A DNA stretch of 64,000 nt, from assembly GCF_001676055.1 (NCBI RefSeq), contig NZ_LZEX01000046.1, positions 124,001 through 188,000 on the forward strand, in the 5' to 3' direction. Position numbers and translations under genes: made by a program. Of the stretch, positions 53,836 to 62,341 are shown one piece after another. This stretch comes from Morganella psychrotolerans. Its GTDB lineage: Bacteria; Pseudomonadota; Gammaproteobacteria; Enterobacterales; Enterobacteriaceae. Within the stretch, counting starts at the first letter, position 1. Each line of letters opens with the position of its first letter. The notes under the pieces were generated by a model, which did not search any database, was not told the DNA's origin, and worked only from the letters and a program-made list of their open reading frames with translations.

Positions 53836-54081
53836 TTATAATAATAACTCGATAGTTTACACAGGCATTTACTTGGTTATAAATAGCATGCCCGGTGAAT
53901 GATATAGCATTTGTAAATCCGGTAATCTTCTTGCGTTAATTCAAATTTTATTTATTTACTTTTATTGCTGCTGGTGTAGATAACGTTCTTGTCTGGCTTG
54001 AAATCATCATGCTTGAAGTGAATCTAAAATGGAATAGATGCGATATAAATAAAAAAATCAGTGTTAATTAAAAGTGTAAAC

Positions 54082-54100
54082 AAGGTGATCTATATCACTT
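54082..54100 (-). promoter_or_regulatory. CRP-like site upstream of tpl
   Basis: AAGGTGATCTATATCACTT contains TGA-N6-TCA and resembles the cAMP-CRP consensus. It is about 265 bases upstream of the tpl start. Confidence 0.65.
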
Positions 54101-54723
54101 ATCTTGAAATATATCTTATTATTCAATGGCATGATCGTTGTTAATGCATTGTTGTGTTTTGATTTATTATTTGAGATAAATTTATTTTTTAAAGTAATGC
54201 AAATAGTGATAACTCAATGGTTCCCGATATTTATATGATGTTTCTACACTATCTTTACTGTCAGTTTATTTATATTGTCATCGGAAATACAAATGGCGCT
54301 TAATGAAAAACAAATACATCTATCTTTACAGGTATAATAAGTTATCAGATGTATTATATTGCAATACGTTTTTGTAAATTATGCATGGACCTTCTTTTAT
54401 TTCTGAAATGAGACAATAAATTTAATATATAACCATGGTTATAATTTCATTTGTATTTTTTGATCAAACGGAAAAACGTTGTGATTGCGGTCATTTATTC
54501 ACCTGATTTTGAGATAAAAATAAAAATGTGATCCGGATGGGATAAATCTGATGATGTGGATCACAGAGATTATGCATCGTTACATTTGTCCTGGATATGT
54601 ACGACAAGGGAATAACAAAAATATCTAATAAAAGAAGTGAATTGTTATGCAATTTCAATCTTACCGGTTTAGTGATCAACTTCACGGCTTTCACTTTACA
54701 GGCATGTTAGTAAAGAAAAATGA

Positions 54724-54741
54724 TGTACTTAAAAGTTTACA
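54724..54741 (-). promoter_or_regulatory. TyrR-like box far upstream of tpl
   Basis: TGTACTTAAAAGTTTACA keeps the G-N14-C core and the right half TTTACA of the TyrR consensus (TGTAAA-N6-TTTACA). It lies about 900 bases before the tpl start; action over that distance would need DNA bending, as by IHF. Confidence 0.45.
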
Positions 54742-55107
54742 CCTTGAGTGGGCAGGATTGAACTGAATACCCACTATCGGGTTAACAGCAGAAAGACTAT
54801 ACATAATGAGCATGCCATCCATAAGTAATATATTTAGTTATTAAATCTTATATAATTTATTTTTATGGTTTTTAAGTCTGAGTTGTTTGTTTTTAACGGC
54901 AGATGATGAGGATTGGAATTACGTAATTATAGTTATTGTATTCTGTATCAGATCCGGTGAGTACAGGCGATTATATAAATACAAGAAATATTCATTATGC
55001 AGTAAAGATCACATTTTACTTATTGATCCCGGCAGAAGAAATGTGACGGTTTTTCTTCACACTGTGGATTTTGCCTGAAAAGCGGGGAAATGGGTCATGT
55101 ATAACGT

Positions 55108-55137
55108 AAAATATCCCGCAAAATTGCAGGATATTTT
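55108..55137 (-). terminator. Terminator downstream of the SGNH hydrolase gene
   Basis: AAAATATCC and GGATATTTT form the stem, with an inner CGCAAAATTGCA hairpin. It directly follows the end of the hydrolase gene. Confidence 0.65.
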
Positions 55138-55154
55138 GCTCTCACAGCAACGCG

Positions 55155-56336
55155 TTAATCAGTCAGGATAACCGTCAGAGGGACTGACTGCGCGACTAAC
55201 TGATGCCCTTTATGATTAAGATGAAGGTGATCGCCTGAGTCATATTGCGCACTGAGCTGCCGGGGATTTGCCGGATCACGCACCAGCAGGTCACTGTCAA
55301 TAACAGCATCAAATTCACCGCTTGTACGTATCCAATGGTTAACCTCCTGCCGGACAGTCTCTTTTTCCGGCTGATAAAAATTATCCATGCCATATTCACC
55401 CGTACCCCGCAGCGGTACCAGTGTCACACCGGTCATACGGATGTTTTTTCCCCGGGCCATAGTCAGTAATTGCCGGTAGGCATTGATCAATACAGCCGCT
55501 GCCGGAACAGGACTTTGCGGATCTAATACCGTTTCTGCTAACCCTATGTCATTTAATCCGACCTGCACAATACAGGCACTGACGCCGGGCTGATGAAGGA
55601 CATCACGTTCAAAACGTGACAATGTGCTGATGCCTATCCCGTCTTTCAATAACCGCGAGCCCGACTGACCGGCATTAACCACAGCGATATTTTCCGCAAT
55701 AAAGCGCTCGGCCAGAAAATCTGTCCAGCGGCCATAGGTGTCCATTTCCACACCGTTGCCATCCACCATCGAATCACCGATAACCACCAGTGTGCCGCCT
55801 GCGCAGCCCGGCTGAACCTGTACACTTTCAATTAAAAGGCGGGAGCTTATCGTCTGACCACCGGCGCTTTCTTCCCTGAGTACCTGATTGCCCGGCTCCA
55901 GCAAAGAAAAGTGGCGGGCATCCCAATGGAAAGTATTCACCGCGACCGGCTCCGGTAAAAAGGTGCGCAGGCTGATTACGGATAACGACGGAATGTTCAG
56001 CAAAATATCATCACTGTACAGAATTTCTCCGGCAGGAATTGTTGTACCGGGCTGCCCGTTAAATGTGATAGGAACAGCGCTGAACTGTTCAGGCACTGAA
56101 ACATAACTCTCCCCCAATACCAGCGGTTGTGTGCCGTAACGGTTGGAAAAGAGCAGACGCATTTTTTGCCCGCCGAGGCTTATCCGCAATGTCTGGCGGA
56201 GAGTCTGATTACCTGTGATGGCCGGTATTGCCGGCGGGAACGGAAAAGCCTCACCGGATGCCGGCTGAGAGGTTGAAAGCCATGTACATATCCACTCAGC
56301 GGGCAGCGGCAGGGTAAAAGAAATTGAAGATGACAT
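55155..56336 (-). CDS. SGNH/GDSL hydrolase
   Basis: A 393-residue hydrolase: an N-terminal jelly-roll-like domain (residues 1-170, e.g. RQTLRISLGGQKMRLLFSNR), then an SGNH domain with GDSMVDGNG (Ser), GQSGSR (Gly), QVGLNDIGL (Asn) and a catalytic Asp/His in DSGDHLHLNHKGH. This two-domain layout is shared by esterases acting on esterified sugars or lipids; the substrate is unknown. The ATG overlaps the stop codon of the TetR gene (ATGA), so they are translationally coupled, with the regulator first. Confidence 0.82.
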   Translation of the reverse strand: MSSSISFTLPLPAEWICTWLSTSQPASGEAFPFPPAIPAITGNQTLRQTLRISLGGQKMRLLFSNRYGTQPLVLGESYVSVPEQFSAVPITFNGQPGTTIPAGEILYSDDILLNIPSLSVISLRTFLPEPVAVNTFHWDARHFSLLEPGNQVLREESAGGQTISSRLLIESVQVQPGCAGGTLVVIGDSMVDGNGVEMDTYGRWTDFLAERFIAENIAVVNAGQSGSRLLKDGIGISTLSRFERDVLHQPGVSACIVQVGLNDIGLAETVLDPQSPVPAAAVLINAYRQLLTMARGKNIRMTGVTLVPLRGTGEYGMDNFYQPEKETVRQEVNHWIRTSGEFDAVIDSDLLVRDPANPRQLSAQYDSGDHLHLNHKGHQLVAQSVPLTVILTD

Positions 56337-56947
56337 CAGGAAGATCCTCCCGGTGGGGCCGTCATAACATTAAACGTGTGCATAGCGATATCCGTCATGG
56401 CCAGCAAACGGACCCGGCTGACACCATCCCGCGCCTGGATTGAGATCCCGTGCAGCAGTGTTGCGACATAGTCACCGAGAGCCTGTGCATCTGTAGTTGC
56501 CGGCACATCACCAGACTGAACACCTTGCCCGATTCTCTTTATAATGCCGTCAGTCCGTTCCCGGCGGCTGTTTGCAAGCCAGGTCATGAGCGCTTCATTA
56601 TCACTGGCGTAATTGGTCAGAGATAACACCACCATACAGCCGCGGGGCTGGTTCTCACGGGTATAGGTTTCCACTGCCCTGACAAGGAGCTGCTTTATGG
56701 CCTGACGGGTATCGGGCTCCTGCATTGCAGCGTCAGCAAAGGCGCCTTCTTCACTCAGATAAAGGGCAACTGCCTCACGGAACAGATTTTCTTTTGAGCC
56801 GAAGGCGGCATAAATTCGTGCAGAGGCAATTCCCAGCACACTTACCAGATCAGATATGGATGTACCTTCATAGCCGCGTTGCCAGAACACCTGTTTTGCT
56901 TTGCGTAATGCCTCTTCACGATCAAATTCTCTTGGTCTGCCTGCCAT
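56336..56947 (-). CDS. TetR-family repressor
   Basis: A 203-residue regulator with an N-terminal helix-turn-helix (EFDREEALRKAKQVFWQRGY, EGTSISDLVSVLGIASARIY) and a ligand domain carrying a Cys (QPRGCMVVLS), a region typical of the NemR-like group. It probably controls the divergent hydrolase and its own operon with the SGNH enzyme through three repeats upstream. The start follows GAGGAG. Confidence 0.88.
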   Translation of the reverse strand: MAGRPREFDREEALRKAKQVFWQRGYEGTSISDLVSVLGIASARIYAAFGSKENLFREAVALYLSEEGAFADAAMQEPDTRQAIKQLLVRAVETYTRENQPRGCMVVLSLTNYASDNEALMTWLANSRRERTDGIIKRIGQGVQSGDVPATTDAQALGDYVATLLHGISIQARDGVSRVRLLAMTDIAMHTFNVMTAPPGGSS

Positions 56948-56989
56948 GTTGCATTCTCCTCTTGAGTCGTATCAGACAAATACTATCAG

Positions 56990-57081
56990 TTCTTTATCGA
57001 TTAACAAAGAATTGTTTTTTAGTGATTGACAAAGAATTGCGGATCGCTTTAATCTATTCATTGTCGATTGACAAATAATTG
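56990..57081. promoter_or_regulatory. Operator region with a palindrome and three direct repeats
   Basis: Three copies of GATTNACAAANAATTG lie at about 56999-57014, 57024-57039 and 57066-57081. The first overlaps a palindrome (TTCTTT…AAAGAA, 56990-57011), the expected TetR dimer site. They sit in the divergent promoter region between the TetR gene and the alpha/beta hydrolase. Confidence 0.7.
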
Positions 57082-57107
57082 GGTTTTATTCCTTATATAG
57101 GACAACT

Positions 57108-58079
57108 ATGAATACATTATTAAGTCAGATCTTACTGGCGACAGCCATGACGTTAGTATTGTCCGGCACCGCATCAGCGGAAAGTGTGAAAAATCCGGAC
57201 GTGGCATCCGGCGCAGTATCTGCTCAGTTTAATGAGGCCGATTTTCAGCATCATTATGCTGATGTTGCAGGTCAGCGGATCCATTATGTGACGGCAGGCA
57301 AAGGCGAACCGGTTTTACTTATTCCGGGCTGGCCGCAAACCTGGTATGCGTGGCGCTATGTGATGTCCGCTCTGGCTGCGGAAGGGTATATGGCGATAGC
57401 AGTTGATCCGCCGGGAACCGGTTATTCCGCCCGTCCGGACAGTGGTTATGATACGGGAGCGGTGGCAACCACGTTACATACTATGATGAAGCAACTGGGC
57501 CACACTAAATACGCCGTTGTCGGTCATGATATCGGTATGTGGGTTGGCTACGCACTGGCTGCTGATTATCCTGCGGATATCAAAAAAATAGTATTAACGG
57601 AAGCGGTTATACCTGGTCTGGCACCGGCGCCGTCCATTTTTGTTGAGCCGGAAGAGAATATTTTTCTCTGGCACTTTATGTTTAATCAGGTGCAGGATTT
57701 ACCTGAAATGCTGACTGCCGGAAAAGAGCAGGAGTATCTGAATTTTATTTTTGATCACTGGTCTTACCGTCGCGACCGGGTTGCGGCACAAACCTATATA
57801 GATGCTTACTCTTCACCGGGCGGATTGCGGGCAGGATTTGCCTATTACCGCGCTATCCCGCAAACTATCAGTCAGAATAAACGGCGGGCAGAGAAAAAAC
57901 TGACAATGCCGGTTCTGGCAATCGGTGCAGATCACGCCACCCGTGATGCACCGCAACAGACTTTACAGGGCAGGGCAGTAAATTTACAGGGTGTGATGCT
58001 CAGTGAGTGCGGTCATTTTGTTACTGAAGAGTGCCCGGAACAGCTTATGGCGGCATTGTTGCCATTCTTGAATAAATAG
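57108..58079 (+). CDS. Periplasmic epoxide hydrolase-like alpha/beta hydrolase
   Basis: A 323-residue protein with a signal peptide (ends TASAE) and an alpha/beta hydrolase domain: HGxP-type oxyanion region LIPGWPQTWYAW, nucleophile elbow GHDIGMWVGY with Asp as nucleophile, and a final GHFVTEECPEQ His. Asp rather than Ser at the elbow points to epoxide hydrolase or dehalogenase chemistry. It is divergent from a TetR gene with clear operators, suggesting a role in detoxifying a small molecule. Confidence 0.85.
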   Translation: MNTLLSQILLATAMTLVLSGTASAESVKNPDVASGAVSAQFNEADFQHHYADVAGQRIHYVTAGKGEPVLLIPGWPQTWYAWRYVMSALAAEGYMAIAVDPPGTGYSARPDSGYDTGAVATTLHTMMKQLGHTKYAVVGHDIGMWVGYALAADYPADIKKIVLTEAVIPGLAPAPSIFVEPEENIFLWHFMFNQVQDLPEMLTAGKEQEYLNFIFDHWSYRRDRVAAQTYIDAYSSPGGLRAGFAYYRAIPQTISQNKRRAEKKLTMPVLAIGADHATRDAPQQTLQGRAVNLQGVMLSECGHFVTEECPEQLMAALLPFLNK

Positions 58080-58080
58080 A

Positions 58081-58206
58081 TATACCCTTATTCATTCAAA
58101 CCGCAGGTTCGTTGGCCGCATTCGGCCAGCCGGGTCACATACTTGTGTATGCTCCCCGTCTATCCTCTCTTGCCGCCTTCCTGCATCTTGAATGACGTTG
58201 GGTATA
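58081..58206. repeat. Long-form dispersed palindromic element
   Basis: Nearly the same as the copy at 33.8 kb: TATACCCTTATTCATTCAAA at one end, CTTGAATGACGTTGGGTATA at the other, with GGGTCACATACTTGTGTATG in the centre. It starts one base after the hydrolase stop codon. Confidence 0.85.
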
Positions 58207-58335
58207 TACCGGTTGCCGGGGGGGATCCGTTTGTGGCACCGGAACAGGTTTACGGAGGGCGGGATGTTTTCCATTCAGACAACGAGAGCTCCTTCTGATT
58301 ATTAATTTTTATACAATTAATCAGAAGGAAATAAC

Positions 58336-58977
58336 ATGAACTACACCAAGGTAGATCTTAATACATGGGATCGCAAAGAGCATTTTGAATTTTACCGCCA
58401 CCGTGTCCTGTGTGGATTTAGTCTGACGAAAAAACTGGATATTACCGCATTACGGGCATCGCTGGCTGAAACACCGTATCAGTTTTATCCGGTGATGATT
58501 TATCTGATAACCCGGGTGGTTAATCAGCTGCCGGCATTTCGTCTCGCGATAAAAGAGAATGAATTGATCTGTTGGGAGAGTGTTGACCCGGTGTTTACGG
58601 TGTTTCATCAAAAGACAGAAACATTCTCTACATTATGGAGCCGTTACTCAGCGGATATAGCCTGTTTTATGTCGGATTATACCAGGGTTATGGCAGAGCA
58701 TCAGGATAATATACATATGTTTCCGCAGGGTAATCTGCCGGAAAACCATCTGAATATATCATCATTGCCATGGATTGAATTTGATGGATTTAATTTAAAT
58801 ATAGCTGATTTTACTGATTATTTTTCGCCAATTTTTACAATGGCAAAGTTTTATCAGGAGGGTAACAGAATATTGTTACCGCTTTCAGTACAAGTTCATC
58901 ATGCCGCCTGTGACGGGTTTCATGTAGCAAAATTTATTAATACGCTACAGTATGCGTGTGATAACTTCATGAAATAA
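58336..58977 (+). CDS. cat: Chloramphenicol acetyltransferase (type A)
   Basis: A 213-residue trimeric-type CAT: FEFYRHRVLCGFSLT at the N-terminus, LPWIEFDGFNLNIADFTDYF, and the catalytic HHAACDGFH (HHxxxDGFH) near the C-terminus. It resembles the CatA III group and would inactivate chloramphenicol by O-acetylation. The start follows AGAAGGA with a short AT-rich leader. There is no transposon, integron or IS next to it, so it appears to be a resident chromosomal gene, as reported for other Morganellaceae. Confidence 0.94.
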   Translation: MNYTKVDLNTWDRKEHFEFYRHRVLCGFSLTKKLDITALRASLAETPYQFYPVMIYLITRVVNQLPAFRLAIKENELICWESVDPVFTVFHQKTETFSTLWSRYSADIACFMSDYTRVMAEHQDNIHMFPQGNLPENHLNISSLPWIEFDGFNLNIADFTDYFSPIFTMAKFYQEGNRILLPLSVQVHHAACDGFHVAKFINTLQYACDNFMK

Positions 58978-58993
58978 AACAATTAGTTTTATT

Positions 58994-59033
58994 AAAAACC
59001 GTCTTCCGGTCCCGGATAGATGGTTTTTTTTTT
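58994..59033 (+). terminator. Terminator of cat
   Basis: AAAAACC…CCGG pairs imperfectly with CCGG…GGTTTTT and is followed by a run of ten T. Confidence 0.7.
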
Positions 59034-59157
59034 ATAACTTTTTCGTAATCTGTCATTTCGTTTCAGAACGGTTCAATATTAATATACGATAATCATCCCG
59101 CAGTTTGGTAATAGCTATAACAATAAATAAGACATAAAAGCATACATTAAGTATGCA

Positions 59158-59322
59158 ATGACAATATTAACGACACCAGTATCAGCAACACCAGAAGCAG
59201 TTATAATAATAGTATTAGTAACACCAGTATTAACAACACCAGAAGCAGTTATAATAATAGTATTAGCAACACCTGTATTAATAACACAAAAATTAACAAC
59301 ACCAAAATTAACAGCACCATAA
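59158..59322 (+). repeat. 48-bp tandem repeat, low-complexity region
   Basis: The word AGAAGCAGTTATAATAATAG occurs at 59193 and 59241, exactly 48 bases apart, with degenerate copies (AACACCAGTATTA) around them. From the ATG at 59158 one frame stays open for 54 residues (TTPEAVIIIVLATPV-type repeats), but no ribosome binding site is seen, so I treat it as a variable repeat with a possible coding frame. Confidence 0.7.
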
Positions 59323-59506
59323 AAATCAGCAGGATAGCGTTGTTATGCTTGATCGCAGATTAAACAATAAATAAACCGCCATAAATAACAGAAGAGTGTA
59401 TTCTGAGTGGCATGTTATTCTGTTCAGTACCATGATATTGTTGTTTTTTTTTGATATCTAATCCGCTATATAAGGTATCAGGCTGAACAGTAATTTTATT
59501 AAATTA

Positions 59507-59566
59507 TATACCCAACATCATTTAAGTTGCAGCCAACGAACCTGCAGTTTGAATAAATAAGGGTAT
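59507..59566. repeat. Short-form dispersed palindromic element
   Basis: TATACCCAACATCATTTAAG and TTGAATAAATAAGGGTATA with GCAGCCAACGAACCTGCAG between them, as in the short copy at 45.7 kb. Confidence 0.75.
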
Positions 59567-59624
59567 AAAGTAAGTACGAACCAATAAGTCAGGCGGGGTA
59601 TATTTATATATCCCGCTTTTTCGT

Positions 59625-60197
59625 TTATTCAGCATCCGGGCGCGGATAATGAATTAAATTATGCAGTGTCACAATACTCTCTCCCGGATTGGCATAAGCG
59701 TGGGGAATATCGGCATGAAAGCGTAATGACTCCCCTGCGCTGACAGCATGCCACTCATCACCCAGTCGTAACTGCAATACACCGTCCATCACAATTACAT
59801 GCTCAATGACGCCTTTTTCATGAGCACTGGATTCACTGAGTGCGCCGGGCAGTAAATCAATTTTTAATAAATCGACCCGCAATTCATCATCAAACGGAAC
59901 AAGCGGGGTTACACGCATCCCGGAACGGGTCTGTTCGAATACCGGCAACTGCGCAAAGCGATGCAGTTCCGGCTCCGGCTGTGGTTGTGCGCCTTCAAGA
60001 AAAACAGAAAATGCGATATTAAACCCGGTAGCAATTTTCCAGAGCGTCGCGACAGTCGGGCTGGATTGCCCGCGCTCTATCTGTCCGAGCATGGCTTTGC
60101 TGACCCCGGTCAGCAGCGCCGCCTGACTGAGGCTCAGCCCGCGCTCAGCGCGCAGTTGTTTAAAGGTTCCGGCAATGGTCGGTGTGATATCCTGCAT
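59625..60197 (-). CDS. XRE-cupin regulator, SutR/YdcN-like
   Basis: A 190-residue regulator with an N-terminal XRE helix-turn-helix (QLRAERGLSLSQAALLTGVS, KAMLGQIERGQSSPTVATLW) and a C-terminal cupin domain (HVIVMDGVLQLRLGDEWHAV, RFHADIPHAYANPGES). It matches E. coli YdcN (SutR), which regulates genes for sulfur use. It is divergent from a BenE-type permease, the same arrangement as ydcN-ydcO in E. coli. Two operator-like repeats lie between them. Confidence 0.85.
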   Translation of the reverse strand: MQDITPTIAGTFKQLRAERGLSLSQAALLTGVSKAMLGQIERGQSSPTVATLWKIATGFNIAFSVFLEGAQPQPEPELHRFAQLPVFEQTRSGMRVTPLVPFDDELRVDLLKIDLLPGALSESSAHEKGVIEHVIVMDGVLQLRLGDEWHAVSAGESLRFHADIPHAYANPGESIVTLHNLIHYPRPDAE

Positions 60198-60233
60198 AAA
60201 ATAGATTTATTCCTGCTGAAATACATTGTCCGT

Positions 60234-60280
60234 TATAGCATCCGGTGATACGCTCTTACCGTCTGCTATAACATCCGATG
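60234..60280. promoter_or_regulatory. Two direct repeats in the SutR-like/BenE-like promoter region
   Basis: TATAGCATCCGGTG (60234-60247) and TATAACATCCGATG (60267-60280) are 33 bases apart, about three helical turns, so one protein could bind both on the same face. They are likely operators of the XRE-cupin regulator. Confidence 0.6.
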
Positions 60281-60290
60281 GTGTGTTCCT

Positions 60291-61466
60291 ATGAGTAAGT
60301 TAACATTTTTTCGTGCCTTTTCACCAGCAATGATGATGACAGGGCTGGTTGCGGTGCTGATCGGCTATGCCAGTTCCGTGGCTATTATTTTACAGGCACT
60401 GAATGTGGCAGGGCTGGATGCCGCGCAAACCGGCAGTTGGCTGATGATGCTGGGTATCGGTATGGGGGTGACAACTATCGGGTTGTCGCTGTGGTACAAA
60501 ATGCCGGTTCTGACCGCGTGGTCAACGCCCGGGATAGCTCTGCTGGTAACCAGTTTGTCCGGTGTGACTATAAATGAAGCGGTTGGCGTGTTTATTTTTG
60601 CCTCCGGTCTGATGTTTCTTTGTGGTATCACCGGTATTTTTGCACGGCTGATGGCGCATATTCCCCGCACTATTGCCTCCGCGATGCTGGCGGGGATCCT
60701 GCTGCGTTTCGGGTTGAATGCCTTTGATGCGCTTGAGGTTAATTTTATTCTCTGTGCCGCGATGCTTGCCGCCTATGTTCTGACCCGCCGCCGGTTTCCG
60801 CTGTATGCCATTATCGCGACACTGATAACGGGGATCGCGGTTGCCGCGTTGCGTGGTGAACTGCATTTTGTTCAGAGCGGTGCCATATTTACGCTACCGT
60901 CATTTGTGATGCCGGAATTCACCCTGACATCTATTATCAGTGTCGGGATCCCGTTTTTTATTGTCTCACTGGCGTCACAGAACGCACCGGGTATTGCGAT
61001 TTTACAGGCGAACGGCTATCCGCCGCATACCTCAGTATTACTTACCTGGTCATCTCTGGCAGCCTTGCTCCTCGCGCCATGGGGCGGATTCAGTATCTGC
61101 ATCGCCGCGATCACCGCTGCCGTCTGTATGGCCCCGGATGTTCATCCGGATCCGGCTAAACGCTATATTGCATCCGTCTGGGCAGGGGTATTTTATCTGC
61201 TGGCCGGTATTTTCGGCGGCGCTATTTTTATGTTATTTAACGGCTTTCCGGCGGTGCTTATCCATGTGCTGGCGGGGCTTGCGCTGCTGACAACCCTGAT
61301 GAACAGTCTGCATCAGTCACTGGCTGATGAAAACGGACGGGATGCCGCGGTTATCTGCTTTTTACTGACGGCATCCGGGATAACATTACTGGGGATAAGC
61401 TCTGCATTCTGGGGGTTACTCGGCGGGATAGCGGCACATTATCTTCTGGTCAGACACCGGCGGTAA
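60291..61466 (+). CDS. BenE/YdcO-type permease
   Basis: A 391-residue membrane protein with ten or so helices of the benzoate:H+ symporter family: GLVAVLIGYASSVAIILQAL, WLMMLGIGMGVTTIGLSLWY, VLTAWSTPGIALLVTSL, and NAPGIAILQANGYPPH in the middle. The E. coli YdcO relative has no proven substrate. It is controlled by the divergent XRE-cupin regulator. The start follows ATGGTGTGTTCCTATG, with no strong ribosome binding site. Confidence 0.85.
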   Translation: MSKLTFFRAFSPAMMMTGLVAVLIGYASSVAIILQALNVAGLDAAQTGSWLMMLGIGMGVTTIGLSLWYKMPVLTAWSTPGIALLVTSLSGVTINEAVGVFIFASGLMFLCGITGIFARLMAHIPRTIASAMLAGILLRFGLNAFDALEVNFILCAAMLAAYVLTRRRFPLYAIIATLITGIAVAALRGELHFVQSGAIFTLPSFVMPEFTLTSIISVGIPFFIVSLASQNAPGIAILQANGYPPHTSVLLTWSSLAALLLAPWGGFSICIAAITAAVCMAPDVHPDPAKRYIASVWAGVFYLLAGIFGGAIFMLFNGFPAVLIHVLAGLALLTTLMNSLHQSLADENGRDAAVICFLLTASGITLLGISSAFWGLLGGIAAHYLLVRHRR

Positions 61467-61563
61467 AGGCGCGGTGTATCACTTAACATAGAGATAAGGT
61501 ATGTGATTAGTCATGTTATAAACTGTATTAATCAAATACCTGTTTTACCGGGAGCGGAGAAAA

Positions 61564-62334
61564 ATGAGTTTACAAGGTTATCTGGCGACTGAACGCCATT
61601 TCTGGCGCAATATCGCGCAGTCCTGTACTGATATCAGCGAGTATGCGCAGTGCTATCTGACGCCGCTGCCGGTCCCGGTGTTTAACTATATTTATTTACA
61701 GGCCGGTGCGGGGAAAACGGATTTAATGCAGGCGCAGGCTGTGTTTGATAATGGCAGCAAGCCACACTGTCTGGTTACGGAAAAAACCGCGGCTGACTAT
61801 CTGCATCCGCAGATTGTGGCAGGTGGTTACGAGGCAGATGGTGAAACCAGCGCGATGCACCTGAATATTACACAATGGCAGCCTTTATCCGTACTGCCGC
61901 AGGGATGTGACGTCCGGGAAGTCAATCATCAGCTCACTCTCTGGGCTACTCCGCTGGAAGCCGCATTTCCGACAGATGATGGCGCAGATGATATGCCTGA
62001 TTTCAGTATTATCAGTGATTACATCAGTTATCATCAGCGCGCTATGGAAAAAGGCACCGAACTGCACCACTTTGTGCTGATGTATCACAATGAGCCGGTG
62101 AGTTGTATGACACTCTCCATTCTGAATAATGCGGCGCGGATTGACGATCTGGGGACCATCCCTGCTTTTCAGGGAAAAGGGTTCGCGTCATTGTTATTGA
62201 ATCATGCACTGACATTATGCCGTACACGGGGAGTAAGTGATTGCTATCTGGAAGCCTCTTCTGAAGGCCTGGAATTATATAAAAAGCATGGCTTCCGGAC
62301 ACTGTTTGAGTATTGTTTTTATATCAAAGGGTAA
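61564..62334 (+). CDS. GNAT N-acetyltransferase
   Basis: A 256-residue protein whose last 110 residues form a GNAT domain: LHHFVLMYHNEPVSCMTLSI, RIDDLGTIPAFQGKGFASLL as the A motif and LEASSEGLELYKKHGFRTLF as the B motif. The N-terminal 140 residues have no clear domain. Translation starts at 61564 after GGGAGCGGAG. Seven bases after its stop, a secreted hydrolase gene begins, so the two form an operon. Confidence 0.82.
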   Translation: MSLQGYLATERHFWRNIAQSCTDISEYAQCYLTPLPVPVFNYIYLQAGAGKTDLMQAQAVFDNGSKPHCLVTEKTAADYLHPQIVAGGYEADGETSAMHLNITQWQPLSVLPQGCDVREVNHQLTLWATPLEAAFPTDDGADDMPDFSIISDYISYHQRAMEKGTELHHFVLMYHNEPVSCMTLSILNNAARIDDLGTIPAFQGKGFASLLLNHALTLCRTRGVSDCYLEASSEGLELYKKHGFRTLFEYCFYIKG

Positions 62335-62341
62335 ATACACC

